Of a stretch of 64,000 nucleotides of DNA, positions 57,134 to 64,000 are shown piece after piece. The position numbers and the translations under genes are program-made. Origin of the DNA: Streptomyces sp. NBC_00224 (lineage in GTDB: Bacteria; Actinomycetota; Actinomycetes; Streptomycetales; Streptomycetaceae); NCBI RefSeq assembly GCF_041435195.1, contig NZ_CP108106.1, positions 6,611,501-6,675,500 of the forward strand. The letters run 5' to 3'. Positions within the stretch are counted from its first letter, which is position 1, and each line of letters begins with the position of its first letter. The notes under the pieces were generated by a model, which was given only the letters and a program-made list of their open reading frames with translations, made no database searches and was not told the DNA's origin.

Positions 57134-58714
57134 ATGCCGACCACGCCGACCACACAGTCCTCCGCCGAGGTCTCCGACCGGCTGGGCGAACTCAGCGAAC
57201 GCAAGGAGCAGGCTGTCCGCGGCCCGAGCGACAAGGCGACCGAGGCGCAGCACGCCAAGGGCAAGCTGACCGCGCGCGAGCGGATCGAACTCCTTCTGGA
57301 CAAGGGCAGTTTCACCGAGGTGGAGCAGCTGCGCAGGCACCGGGCGACCGGCTTCGGCCTGGAGGCCAAGAAGCCGTACACGGACGGTGTCATCACCGGC
57401 TGGGGCACGGTCGAGGGCCGTACGGTCTTCGTCTACGCGCACGACTTCCGTATCTTCGGCGGCGCCCTGGGCGAGGCTCACGCCTCCAAGATCCACAAGT
57501 TGATGGACATGGCCATCGCGGCCGGGGCGCCGCTGGTGTCCCTGAACGACGGCGCCGGCGCCCGTATCCAGGAGGGCGTCTCGGCGCTGGCGGGCTACGG
57601 CGGCATCTTCCAGCGCAACACCCGGGCCAGCGGGGTGATCCCGCAGATCAGCGTGATGCTCGGCCCGTGCGCGGGCGGCGCCGCCTACTCGCCCGCGCTC
57701 ACGGACTTCGTGTTCATGGTCCGCGAGACCTCGCAGATGTTCATCACCGGCCCGGACGTGGTGCAGGCGGTGACCGGCGAGGAGATCTCCCAGAACGGGC
57801 TGGGCGGCGCGGATGTGCACGCCGGGATCTCGGGTGTGGCGCACTTCGCGTACGACGACGAGGAGACCTGCCTCGCCGAGGTCCGCTATCTGCTCTCGCT
57901 GCTGCCGTCCAACAACCGGGAGATGCCGCCGCTGGCGCAGACCTCGGACCCGGTGGACCGCGAGGGCGCGGCCCTGCTCGACCTGGTGCCGGCCGACGGC
58001 AACCGCTCGTACGACGTGCGCTCGGTGATCGAGGAGCTCGTCGACGAGGGCGAGTACATGGAGATCCACGCCAACTGGGCGCCCAACCTGGTGGTCGCGC
58101 TGGCCCGGCTCGACGGCCACGTCGTGGGCATCGTCGCCAACCAGCCCTCCGCCATGGCGGGCGTCCTGGACATCAAGGCGAGTGAGAAGGGCGCGCGGTT
58201 CGTCCAGTTCTGCGACTCCTTCAGCATCCCGCTGATCACCCTCGTCGACGTCCCCGGGTTCCTGCCGGGCGTCGACCAGGAGCACGACGGCATCATCCGG
58301 CGCGGCGCGAAGCTGCTGTACGCGTACTGCAACGCCACCGTTCCGCGCATCTCGGTAGTGCTGCGCAAGGCGTACGGCGGTGCGTACATCGTGATGGACT
58401 CGCGCTCGATCGGCGCCGACCTCGCCTTCGCCTGGCCCACCAACGAGATCGCGGTGATGGGCGCCGAGGGTGCGGCGAACGTGGTGTTCCGCCGGGAGAT
58501 CGCCGCTGCCGACGACCCCGACGCGATGCGCAAGCAGAAGATCGACGAGTACAAGAACGAGCTGGTGCACCCCTACTTCGCGGCGGAGCGCGGCCTGGTC
58601 GACGACGTCATCGACCCGCGCGAGACCCGCTCGGTGCTGTGCCGCTCGGTCGCGATGCTCATCGCCAAGGACGCCGAACTGCCCCGCCGCAAGCACGGCA
58701 ACCCGCCCCAGTAG
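57134..58714 (+). CDS. Acyl-CoA carboxylase beta (carboxyltransferase) subunit, AccB-type
   Basis: This 526-residue carboxyltransferase has KGKLTARERIELLLDKGSF, SLNDGAGARIQEGVSALAGY, MLGPCAGGAAYSPALTDF, GVAHFAYDDEETCLAEVRYL and VDVPGFLPGVDQEHDGIIRR. The specificity position equivalent to residue 422 of streptomycete PccB/AccB is Ile (RKAYGGAYIVMDSRS) rather than Asp, which is known to allow acetyl-CoA as well as propionyl-CoA. It likely boosts malonyl-CoA supply. The alpha subunit must come from elsewhere. Upstream, ACAGGGGGAACAG gives a ribosome site for ATG 57134. Confidence 0.93.
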   Translation: MPTTPTTQSSAEVSDRLGELSERKEQAVRGPSDKATEAQHAKGKLTARERIELLLDKGSFTEVEQLRRHRATGFGLEAKKPYTDGVITGWGTVEGRTVFVYAHDFRIFGGALGEAHASKIHKLMDMAIAAGAPLVSLNDGAGARIQEGVSALAGYGGIFQRNTRASGVIPQISVMLGPCAGGAAYSPALTDFVFMVRETSQMFITGPDVVQAVTGEEISQNGLGGADVHAGISGVAHFAYDDEETCLAEVRYLLSLLPSNNREMPPLAQTSDPVDREGAALLDLVPADGNRSYDVRSVIEELVDEGEYMEIHANWAPNLVVALARLDGHVVGIVANQPSAMAGVLDIKASEKGARFVQFCDSFSIPLITLVDVPGFLPGVDQEHDGIIRRGAKLLYAYCNATVPRISVVLRKAYGGAYIVMDSRSIGADLAFAWPTNEIAVMGAEGAANVVFRREIAAADDPDAMRKQKIDEYKNELVHPYFAAERGLVDDVIDPRETRSVLCRSVAMLIAKDAELPRRKHGNPPQ

Positions 58715-58742
58715 GCCCGACTCCTCCAGAGAGGTGACCGAC

Positions 58743-59039
58743 ATGAGCGAGATGACCCAGATCACCGAGCCCGCCGCCGAGCCTGCCGCGCCTGCCGAAA
58801 TGACCCTGGAGCACTGCCGTGAGCTGCTGAGAGTGGAGCGCGGTAATCCGGATCCGGAGGAACTGGCGGCGCTGGCCGCGCTGTTCTTCGCACACTTCTC
58901 GGCCATCGAGGCCCGGGAGGAGGCGGCCCGGGTCATGATCCCCAGGCAGCGCCGCTCCGCGAGCTGGCGCCGCACCGACCGGGCGACGGGCTTCGACGGC
59001 CCGCGCACCTGGCGGGCGGGCGGCCCGGTGCTCGCCTGA
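58743..59039 (+). CDS. Acyl-CoA carboxylase epsilon subunit
   Basis: This 98-residue protein has the short epsilon-subunit motif LRVERGNPDPEELAALAALF and the Arg/Trp-rich tail PRQRRSASWRRTDRATGF. Epsilon subunits stimulate streptomycete carboxylase complexes. AGAGAGGTGA precedes ATG 58743. It follows the beta gene by 28 bases and ends the rightward transcript. Confidence 0.9.
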   Translation: MSEMTQITEPAAEPAAPAEMTLEHCRELLRVERGNPDPEELAALAALFFAHFSAIEAREEAARVMIPRQRRSASWRRTDRATGFDGPRTWRAGGPVLA

Positions 59040-59745
59040 CGAAATTCCTGATGGTCCGTCAATTCACGGCCGTCCAGCGCCTTTCCCCTTGTGGGGAGCG
59101 GTGCGCAGCGCCCCGAGCGGGCCGCCCCGACCCGGCGGCCCCGCCCGGGGCGCGCCGCTGTTCAGGGCCCCCGGACTTTACTTGACACAGACTCTCCCGG
59201 ACGACCATTCTGTGCGGTGAATGGGGGTCTTCGTCATGCAGGTGTTGCCGTACTGCAAGCTACAGCCCGATCACAGGGAGCGCTGGGGGGCGCGAGCCGC
59301 GCCCGACTGAGGCGCAGTACCGGCGAATTCAAGCCATCGGCCAGCATGACGCCACTTGGACACCTGTTATTTAACTTGCTGTCAGCAAAGTTGCCTGAAT
59401 TCCGTAAACCTCCAGGCCGATGTGGCGAACATCATGTCATGGCATCGTCAACGTCAGAGGCGCGCCAAGATGGCCGGATTATGTGAGTCGCGGCGAGTTA
59501 CCCTTGGTTGAATCAACGGATCTACCAGTGTTCCGCTTCCGCATGGCGGGCACTGGTTGACGGGGGCTCCCGGCCGTGATCACGTATGGAAACGAAGAGG
59601 GCACCCTGTCCGATCTCGCTCAATAACCGACACAGTTTATTTGTTATTTGCTCGAACCTCTTTGAATTCCGTAGCAGCGGTCTGTAGGTTCGTCGGTGGA
59701 TCCGGATCGGATCTCGTATTGGACTCACTCAGATGGGGGAGGGAC
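59040..59745 (+). promoter_or_regulatory. 705-base AT-richer regulatory gap upstream of the pathway regulator
   Basis: No gene is seen here. The region is clearly less GC-rich (59340-59720) than its surroundings. It contains a TTGACA-N18-CATTCT pair (59182-59211) and a near-palindrome AACTTGCTGTCAGCAAAGTT (59373-59392). Paired repeats TGTTATTT/GAATTCCGTA occur twice (59365/59397 and 59642/59664). The promoter TTGAAT-N17-TAGGTT (59662-59690) lies about 55 bases before the regulator start. The second GAATTCCGTA overlaps that -35. Confidence 0.6.
59662..59690 (+). promoter_or_regulatory. Candidate promoter of the pathway regulator
   Basis: TTGAAT (59662-59667) and TAGGTT (59685-59690) are separated by 17 bases. 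The predicted start near 59697 gives a leader of about 49 bases before ATG 59746. Confidence 0.6.
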
Positions 59746-60546
59746 ATGACTCGCGGGGGAGGCATGACTCAGAGTTCGTCAGAGGCAGTGCTGGAGCCTC
59801 ATATACCTGTCCAGCGTGGTCCAGGTGGACCACACCTGATCGAAGAGGGCGTGTCGGAAGCGGTACGCAGGGTGGCGGGCCTCTCCCGGGGCCGGCGGAT
59901 CCTCGTGGTCGACAGTGACGTCGACGGCGCGGAGTCCCTGGTGTGCCGACTGCGCAGGCACGGCCACGAAGCCATCGGCGTGAAGAGCGGCAGCACCGCC
60001 CTGCAGGCGTACGAGGACGTCGACCTCGTCCTGCTCGACCTCGAACTTCCGGACCTGGACGGCCTGGAGGTCTGCCGGGCCATCCGCTCGGTCAGCGGCA
60101 TCCCGGTCATCATCGTCACGGCCCGCGGCTCCGAGCTCGACTGCGTCCTCGGCCTCCAGGCCGGCGCGGACGACTATGTGGTCAAGCCGTACGGCTTCCG
60201 GGAATTAATGGCACGGATCGAAGCCGTCATGCGACGAGCGAGGTTCCAGCCGCCCGTGGCCAGAGAGATCTTGCACGGGCGGTTGCGCATTGACGTGAGC
60301 TCCCGCGAGGTGAGCCTGGACGGCCGCGAGGTGGGGCTGACCCGCAAGGAATTCGATCTGCTCTGCCTGCTCGCGTCCCATCCGGACACCGTCATTCCGC
60401 GTAAGCGCCTGCTGCAGCAGGTCTGGGGTGACTCATGGTCGCGCCGCACTGTCGACACCCATGTCAGCAGTCTTCGCGGCAAGCTCGGCGACAGCGGATG
60501 GATCATTACCGTGCGAGGGGTCGGCTTCAAGCTGGGCAACGGGTGA
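59746..60546 (+). CDS. Atypical OmpR-type response regulator (JadR1-like), likely pathway activator, with in-frame TTA codon
   Basis: This 266-residue protein has a 48-residue N-terminal extension, then a receiver domain (RRILVVDSDVDGAESL) and a winged-helix output domain (GLTRKEFDLLCLLA, VDTHVSSLRGKLG, VRGVGFKLGNG). Receiver residues are Asp98 (LLDLELPDLDG), Thr125 and Lys147. One of the two usual Mg-binding acidic residues is Ser57 (VVDSD). No histidine kinase is adjacent. This is the pattern of angucycline regulators such as JadR1, which respond to ligands rather than phosphorylation. Codon TTA at 60205-60207 (GFRELMARIE) makes it a bldA target. ATG 59746 is chosen for GGGGGA spacing; ATG 59764 is an alternative. 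Confidence 0.92.
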   Translation: MTRGGGMTQSSSEAVLEPHIPVQRGPGGPHLIEEGVSEAVRRVAGLSRGRRILVVDSDVDGAESLVCRLRRHGHEAIGVKSGSTALQAYEDVDLVLLDLELPDLDGLEVCRAIRSVSGIPVIIVTARGSELDCVLGLQAGADDYVVKPYGFRELMARIEAVMRRARFQPPVAREILHGRLRIDVSSREVSLDGREVGLTRKEFDLLCLLASHPDTVIPRKRLLQQVWGDSWSRRTVDTHVSSLRGKLGDSGWIITVRGVGFKLGNG

Positions 60547-60670
60547 ATCTTCGCCTTTCCGCCCGCCGGGAACAAGAGAAAAACAAGTTGAACAACCGTC
60601 ATAAATCCAGAGAATTCTTTGGTGCGGCAGCCTGGTAATGGCTACCAAGAGTAAGACGGGTTTTCGGCCG

Positions 60671-60705
60671 GGGCCTGCGGGGTAATGACATTACCCCGCA
60701 GGCCC
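60671..60705 (+). terminator. Hairpin terminator after pathway regulator
   Basis: The 16-base stem GGGCCTGCGGGGTAAT/ATTACCCCGCAGGCCC has a 3-base loop. The gap 60547-60861 holds only the two terminators. Confidence 0.9.
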
Positions 60706-60790
60706 CGTCGCTTTACCAGTGATTCCCCGGAATATCAATTCCGTGCAACATCCGCATCTGCACACCCGGAACATCCCGGAACACCCCTCT

Positions 60791-60846
60791 ACACCTGAAA
60801 GGCCCCCGCGACCGGACGAGCCGGACCGCGGGGGCCTTTCAGGTGT
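60791..60846. terminator. 20-bp-stem hairpin terminator facing the GNAT gene
   Basis: Arms ACACCTGAAAGGCCCCCGCG (60791-60810) and its complement (60827-60846) flank a 16-base loop. It terminates the leftward GS/lyase/GNAT operon, whose last stop codon is 15 bases away. Confidence 0.92.
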
Positions 60847-60861
60847 ACTGCCGCCGGTTGC

Positions 60862-61263
60862 CTACGGGTTGAGGACCCATGCGGAGTTGTGCTGGTTGAA
60901 GCCGATGTGCGGGTAGTAGTCCACCGCGGCCGGCGCAGACAGCAGGATGACCTTGGCCTGCGGGGCCTCCTTCTGCGTGGCGTCGATCAGCGCCCGGCCG
61001 ATCCCCGAGCGCTGGTAGTCGCCGCTCACCGCGATGTCCGAGAGGTACGTCGCGTAGCTGAAGTCGGAGATGCTGCGGGCGATGCCGATGAGCCTGCCCT
61101 CCGCACGGGCCACGACCACGAGATTGGCGTTCCGCACCATGGCGGCGAACCGCGTCACGTCCTCGATCGGACGGCGCTCACCGAGCCCGGAGGAGCGGTA
61201 GACCTCAAGGACCTCCTCCAGGTCCAGGTCGGCACCCTCCACACGCTCAATCTTCCAGGTCAC
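60862..61263 (-). CDS. GNAT N-acetyltransferase, candidate hydrazinosuccinate-type acetyltransferase (FzmR/KinN-like)
   Basis: This 133-residue GNAT has acetyl-CoA loop VSGDYQRSGIGRALIDATQK, strands LVVVARAEGRLIGIARSISD and ATYLSDIAV, and the terminal PHIGFNQHNSAWVL. Single-domain GNATs of this size are common. What makes it notable is the 17-base overlap with the lyase gene upstream (GTG 61263) and the GS gene before that. In fosfazinomycin and kinamycin pathways the GNAT acetylates hydrazinosuccinate before the lyase acts. Assignment is by context, not by residue-level proof. Confidence 0.8.
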   Translation of the reverse strand: MTWKIERVEGADLDLEEVLEVYRSSGLGERRPIEDVTRFAAMVRNANLVVVARAEGRLIGIARSISDFSYATYLSDIAVSGDYQRSGIGRALIDATQKEAPQAKVILLSAPAAVDYYPHIGFNQHNSAWVLNP

Positions 61264-62533
61264 GAAGTTGCTCCAATCGATCGAGAATCACGCCGTGGTT
61301 GACGAGGAAACGCTCAGGGCGCAGCTGGCCGATGTCCATGCCCTCCTGGCGCAGCGTGTCCCCGAAGTGCTCGCCGGTGGCGATCGTACGGTTCGCGGCG
61401 GCCTGGACCCCGCGGTAGGCCTTCTCCCGCTCCACCCCGTCCGCCAGCAGGTCGGCGAGGACCGCCGAGCTGTAGACGAGGCCGTCGGTACGGTCGATGC
61501 CCTCGCGCATCCGGTCCGGGAACACCTTGAGGTCACGGACGAGCTGGGTCGCCATGGTGGCCTGGAAGTGGCCCACCGCCAGAGCGTCCGGCAGGATCAC
61601 CCGCTCCACCGACTGGTGCGCCAGATCGCGCTCGTGCCACAGCGCCACGTTCTCCAGGGCGGTGGCCGCGTAACCGCGCAGCAGCCGCGCCAGACCGTTC
61701 AGCCGCTCGCTCGTGGTCGGGTTCCGCTTGTGGGGCATGGCGCTGGAGCCCTGGTACGCGGAGGTGCGCTGCTCCTCCACCTCGCGGACCTCGGTGCGCT
61801 GCAACAGCCGCAGCTCCAGGGCGATCTGCTCGATGCTCGCGCCGAGCAGGGCGACCGCCTGGAGCAGCTGGGCGTGCCGGTCGCGGGCGACGACCTGGCT
61901 CGGCGCCGGCTCGACACCGAGCCCGAGCTCCTCGCAGACGTACGCCTCCACCGAGGGGTCGATCAGCGCGTACGTGCCGACCGAGCCGGAGATGGTGCCC
62001 ACCGCCACGGCCTTGCGGGCCGCCTTGAGGCGGGTGAGCGAGCGGTCCACGGAGAAGGCGAACTGCGCCAGCTTGTGGCCGAACGACGTCGGCTCGGCGT
62101 GCACCCCGTGGGTGCGGCCGACGATCACGGTCTCCCAGTGCTCAAGGGCGCGCTCGACCAGGACCTTGCGCAGCTCCACCCCGGCCGCGAGGACCAGGTC
62201 GGTGGCGCGGGCCAGGTTGTAGCCGAGGGAGGTGTCGACGAGGTCGTAACTCGTCATGCCGAGGTGGACCCAGCGGGCCGACTCGTCGGGGATGCCCTCG
62301 CAGTAGGCGGCGAGGAACGAGAGCACTTCGTGGTCCCGCTCCCGCTCGATCTCCTGCACCCGCTCGGGAGTGGGGACCGAGGCCCGCCGCATGTCCTCGA
62401 CGGCGTCCTCGGGCACCCGGCCCAGGCGCACCTGGGCCTCGGAGGCGAGGATCTCCACCCGGACCCAGGTCGCGTAGCGCGCCCGGTCCGAGAAGATGTC
62501 CGCCATCGCGGGCAGGGTATAGCGGGGAATCAT
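61247..62533 (-). CDS. Adenylosuccinate lyase-family enzyme, candidate hydrazinosuccinate-type lyase (FzmQ/KinK-like)
   Basis: This 428-residue fumarase/aspartase-superfamily lyase starts [20 protein letters not shown] and has [20 protein letters not shown] and signature loop [17 protein letters not shown]. It has the B. subtilis PurB form, not the long actinobacterial housekeeping PurB form, whose sequence is quite different, so it is likely an accessory copy. In N-N pathways such a lyase eliminates fumarate from acetylhydrazinosuccinate. The gap to the GS gene is 52 bases. If not pathway-specific, it could be a second purine lyase. Confidence 0.88.
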   Translation of the reverse strand: MIPRYTLPAMADIFSDRARYATWVRVEILASEAQVRLGRVPEDAVEDMRRASVPTPERVQEIERERDHEVLSFLAAYCEGIPDESARWVHLGMTSYDLVDTSLGYNLARATDLVLAAGVELRKVLVERALEHWETVIVGRTHGVHAEPTSFGHKLAQFAFSVDRSLTRLKAARKAVAVGTISGSVGTYALIDPSVEAYVCEELGLGVEPAPSQVVARDRHAQLLQAVALLGASIEQIALELRLLQRTEVREVEEQRTSAYQGSSAMPHKRNPTTSERLNGLARLLRGYAATALENVALWHERDLAHQSVERVILPDALAVGHFQATMATQLVRDLKVFPDRMREGIDRTDGLVYSSAVLADLLADGVEREKAYRGVQAAANRTIATGEHFGDTLRQEGMDIGQLRPERFLVNHGVILDRLEQLRDLED

Positions 62534-62585
62534 ATGGGCCAGCACCCCCAGGGTGAGCTTGTCGACAGGTGGTTCGGACGGGGCA

Positions 62586-64000
62586 TCAGTAGGCCTCGAA
62601 GTATTCGCGCTGCTCCCACTCGGTGACCTGGCCCTCGGCCGGCCGCTCCTGGGCGCGCCAGGCCTCGAAGCGGGAGACCTCGCTCTCCTTGAGCTTGGCG
62701 AGCGTGGCGGCCAGCGGCTTGCCGAGCAACTCGGCGCCCTGACCGGCCCGGAAGGCCTCCAGAGCCTCGCCGAGGGACTGCGGCAGGGTCTCGTGCGCGT
62801 CCTCGCCGCCGGCAGGGCGCGGGGCCGCGCCCGGGGTGGCGGTGAGCCCGTCGAAGCCCGCGGAGAGCTGGGCCGCGATGGCGAGGTACGGGTTGGCGGT
62901 GGGCTCGCCGGTCCGGTTCTCGACGTGGGTCGCGGAGCCGCCGCCGACCACGCGGAGCATCACGCTGCGGTCCTCGTAGCTCCAGCCGATCCTGGTCGGC
63001 GAGAGCGAGAAGTCCGAGCTGAGGCGGCGGTAGCCGTTGACCGTGGGCACGGAGAGCAGACACAGGTCGCGGGCGCGGGCCAGCAGGCCGTCGATGTACG
63101 CCTTGCCCTGGTCCGAGATGCCGCCCTCGGCGGCCGCGAAGATGTTGCGGCCGGTCTTCGCGTCCATCACCGACTGGTGCAGGTGCCAGCCGCTCGGGTC
63201 GAAGCTGTCGACGCGCGGCAGCGACATGAAGGTGGCGTGGTAGCCCTGCCGCGTCGCGGTCTGCTTGACCATGGTGCGGAACAGCAGCATCGCGTCGGCG
63301 GTGTCCAGCGCGTGCATCGGGTTGAAGGTCGTCTCGATCTGGCCCGGGCCCGACTCGTGCTCGATCGACCGCAGCGGCAGGCCGAGTTCGAGCAGCTTGA
63401 GGGCGAGCGGGCTGGTGAAGTGGGCGACCGAGTCGTAGTTGGAGTCCAGGTTGAACTGGTAGCCCGAGTTCACCGCCTCGACCTCGGGAGCGGCGCCCTG
63501 GAGGCCGAAGCCGTTGCCCGCGTTTCCGGGGGGACCGGGCAGGCGCTTGGTCAGGTACCACTCGACCTCAAGGCCGAGGACCGGCGTCAGGTCGCGGGCC
63601 GCGTACCGGGCGATGACCTGGCGCAGCACATTGCGCGCGGAGAGCGGGTGCGGGGAGCCGTCGCGCAGGTACTCGTCGCCGAGCACCCAGGCGGTGCGCG
63701 GCCCCTCGTGCGGCAGTATCTGGAAGGTCAGCGGGTCCGGCACCAGGACGAAGCTGCCCGCGCCGGCGATCTCGTCGACGCCGACGCCCGGGTCGGAGAG
63801 GTAGTCGAGCGCGGCCGCGTGGCCGGTGTCGAAGATGAAGGGACCCGAGCTGAAGTCCATGCCGTTGCGCAGGACCGAGCGGAAGGCGTCGACGGTGAGC
63901 GTCTTGGAGCGGGCCAGACCGTGCGGGTCGCCGAAGACCAGGCGGACGAGGTCGACCTCGTCGAGCGACGCCTCGATCTGCTCGGCGGCGGCGGCCTGTT
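62586..64000 (-). CDS. Glutamine synthetase-family enzyme, 5' end beyond window (candidate glutamylhydrazine-forming, FzmN-like)
   Basis: The frame stays open from 62586 to the window edge (47 codons past the internal Met at 63860), reading EVDLVRLVFGDPHGLARSKT just upstream, a normal GS N-terminal domain. So the gene is truncated by the window and does not start at 63860. Catalytic blocks are GLEVEWYLTKR, SIEHESGPGQIETTF, FDPSGWHLHQSVMD, YRRLSSDFSLSPTRIGW and SATHVENRTGEPTANPYLA. The sequence departs from core GlnA, as in GS paralogues that ligate amines or hydrazine to glutamate. It is co-directional with the lyase and GNAT genes. Confidence 0.88.
   Translation of the reverse strand, partial: QAAAAEQIEASLDEVDLVRLVFGDPHGLARSKTLTVDAFRSVLRNGMDFSSGPFIFDTGHAAALDYLSDPGVGVDEIAGAGSFVLVPDPLTFQILPHEGPRTAWVLGDEYLRDGSPHPLSARNVLRQVIARYAARDLTPVLGLEVEWYLTKRLPGPPGNAGNGFGLQGAAPEVEAVNSGYQFNLDSNYDSVAHFTSPLALKLLELGLPLRSIEHESGPGQIETTFNPMHALDTADAMLLFRTMVKQTATRQGYHATFMSLPRVDSFDPSGWHLHQSVMDAKTGRNIFAAAEGGISDQGKAYIDGLLARARDLCLLSVPTVNGYRRLSSDFSLSPTRIGWSYEDRSVMLRVVGGGSATHVENRTGEPTANPYLAIAAQLSAGFDGLTATPGAAPRPAGGEDAHETLPQSLGEALEAFRAGQGAELLGKPLAATLAKLKESEVSRFEAWRAQERPAEGQVTEWEQREYFEAY

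Noticed and set aside
59091..59486. 131-codon open frame in the regulator upstream gap
   Set aside because: It has mixed composition, no similarity, no ribosome site, and overlaps the palindrome and AT-rich regulatory repeats.
61247..62533. Calling the lyase simply housekeeping purB
   Set aside because: It differs in type from the streptomycete PurB I remember and is embedded with GS and GNAT genes beside a polyketide cluster. I kept the family name but not the primary-metabolism role.

Overview
The window is high-GC actinobacterial chromosome and is almost certainly from a Streptomyces. The evidence is strongly GC-biased third positions, GTG and TTG starts, a family of GC-rich hairpins, a rare TTA codon confined (as far as I could see) to a pathway regulator, and the conserved gene order miaB, miaA, dapF, RSH, hflX, lexA, nrdR, nrdJ, rnhB, recQ. 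From memory, this order resembles the Streptomyces coelicolor SCO5784-5815 stretch; I could not align it.

Positions 1-17026 hold core genes: the tail of a response regulator with its kinase, a TAXI-type binding protein, tRNA A37 modification (miaB, miaA), lysine/peptidoglycan synthesis (dapF), a (p)ppGpp hydrolase/synthetase homologue, an M1 peptidase, the ribosome-associated GTPase HflX, and two tandem paralogous lipoprotein serine proteases. Positions 17419-23995 hold a four-gene NRPS-independent siderophore operon: a diaminobutyrate-type aminotransferase, two IucA/IucC synthetases and a GNAT acyltransferase. Positions 24033-31133 are a DNA repair and dNTP block (DinG-type helicase, LexA, NrdR, vitamin B12-dependent NrdJ) with a readable SOS box and two NrdR boxes. 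Positions 31275-42744 hold small accessory and core genes: a TerD-type protein, a phosphatase, an ADP-ribosylglycohydrolase, an MFS/TetR pair with an operator, RNase HII, a RecQ-phosphoribosyltransferase fusion, and a TetR/PNPOx pair.

From about 42860 to the right edge the window enters a type II polyketide cluster. It contains KS-alpha, KS-beta, ACP, ketoreductase, a didomain aromatase/cyclase, a TcmI-type cyclase, three PgaE/JadH-like flavin hydroxylases, and a tandem-ABM oxygenase of the JadG/GilOII/AlpJ ring-opening type. It also has an alpha/beta hydrolase, an MFS exporter, a dedicated phosphopantetheinyl transferase, acyl-CoA carboxylase beta and epsilon subunits, and an atypical OmpR-type regulator with an in-frame TTA codon. 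Facing it on the other strand is a tight operon of glutamine synthetase, B. subtilis-type adenylosuccinate lyase and GNAT. This is the trio known from hydrazine/N-N carrier chemistry in fosfazinomycin and kinamycin synthesis. I therefore infer an angucycline-derived, probably B-ring-contracted and diazo- or hydrazine-bearing (kinamycin/lomaiviticin/fluostatin-like) pathway, with further genes beyond 64000. The substructure call is inference. The type II PKS call is solid.

No tRNA, rRNA, CRISPR array, insertion sequence or phage gene was seen.
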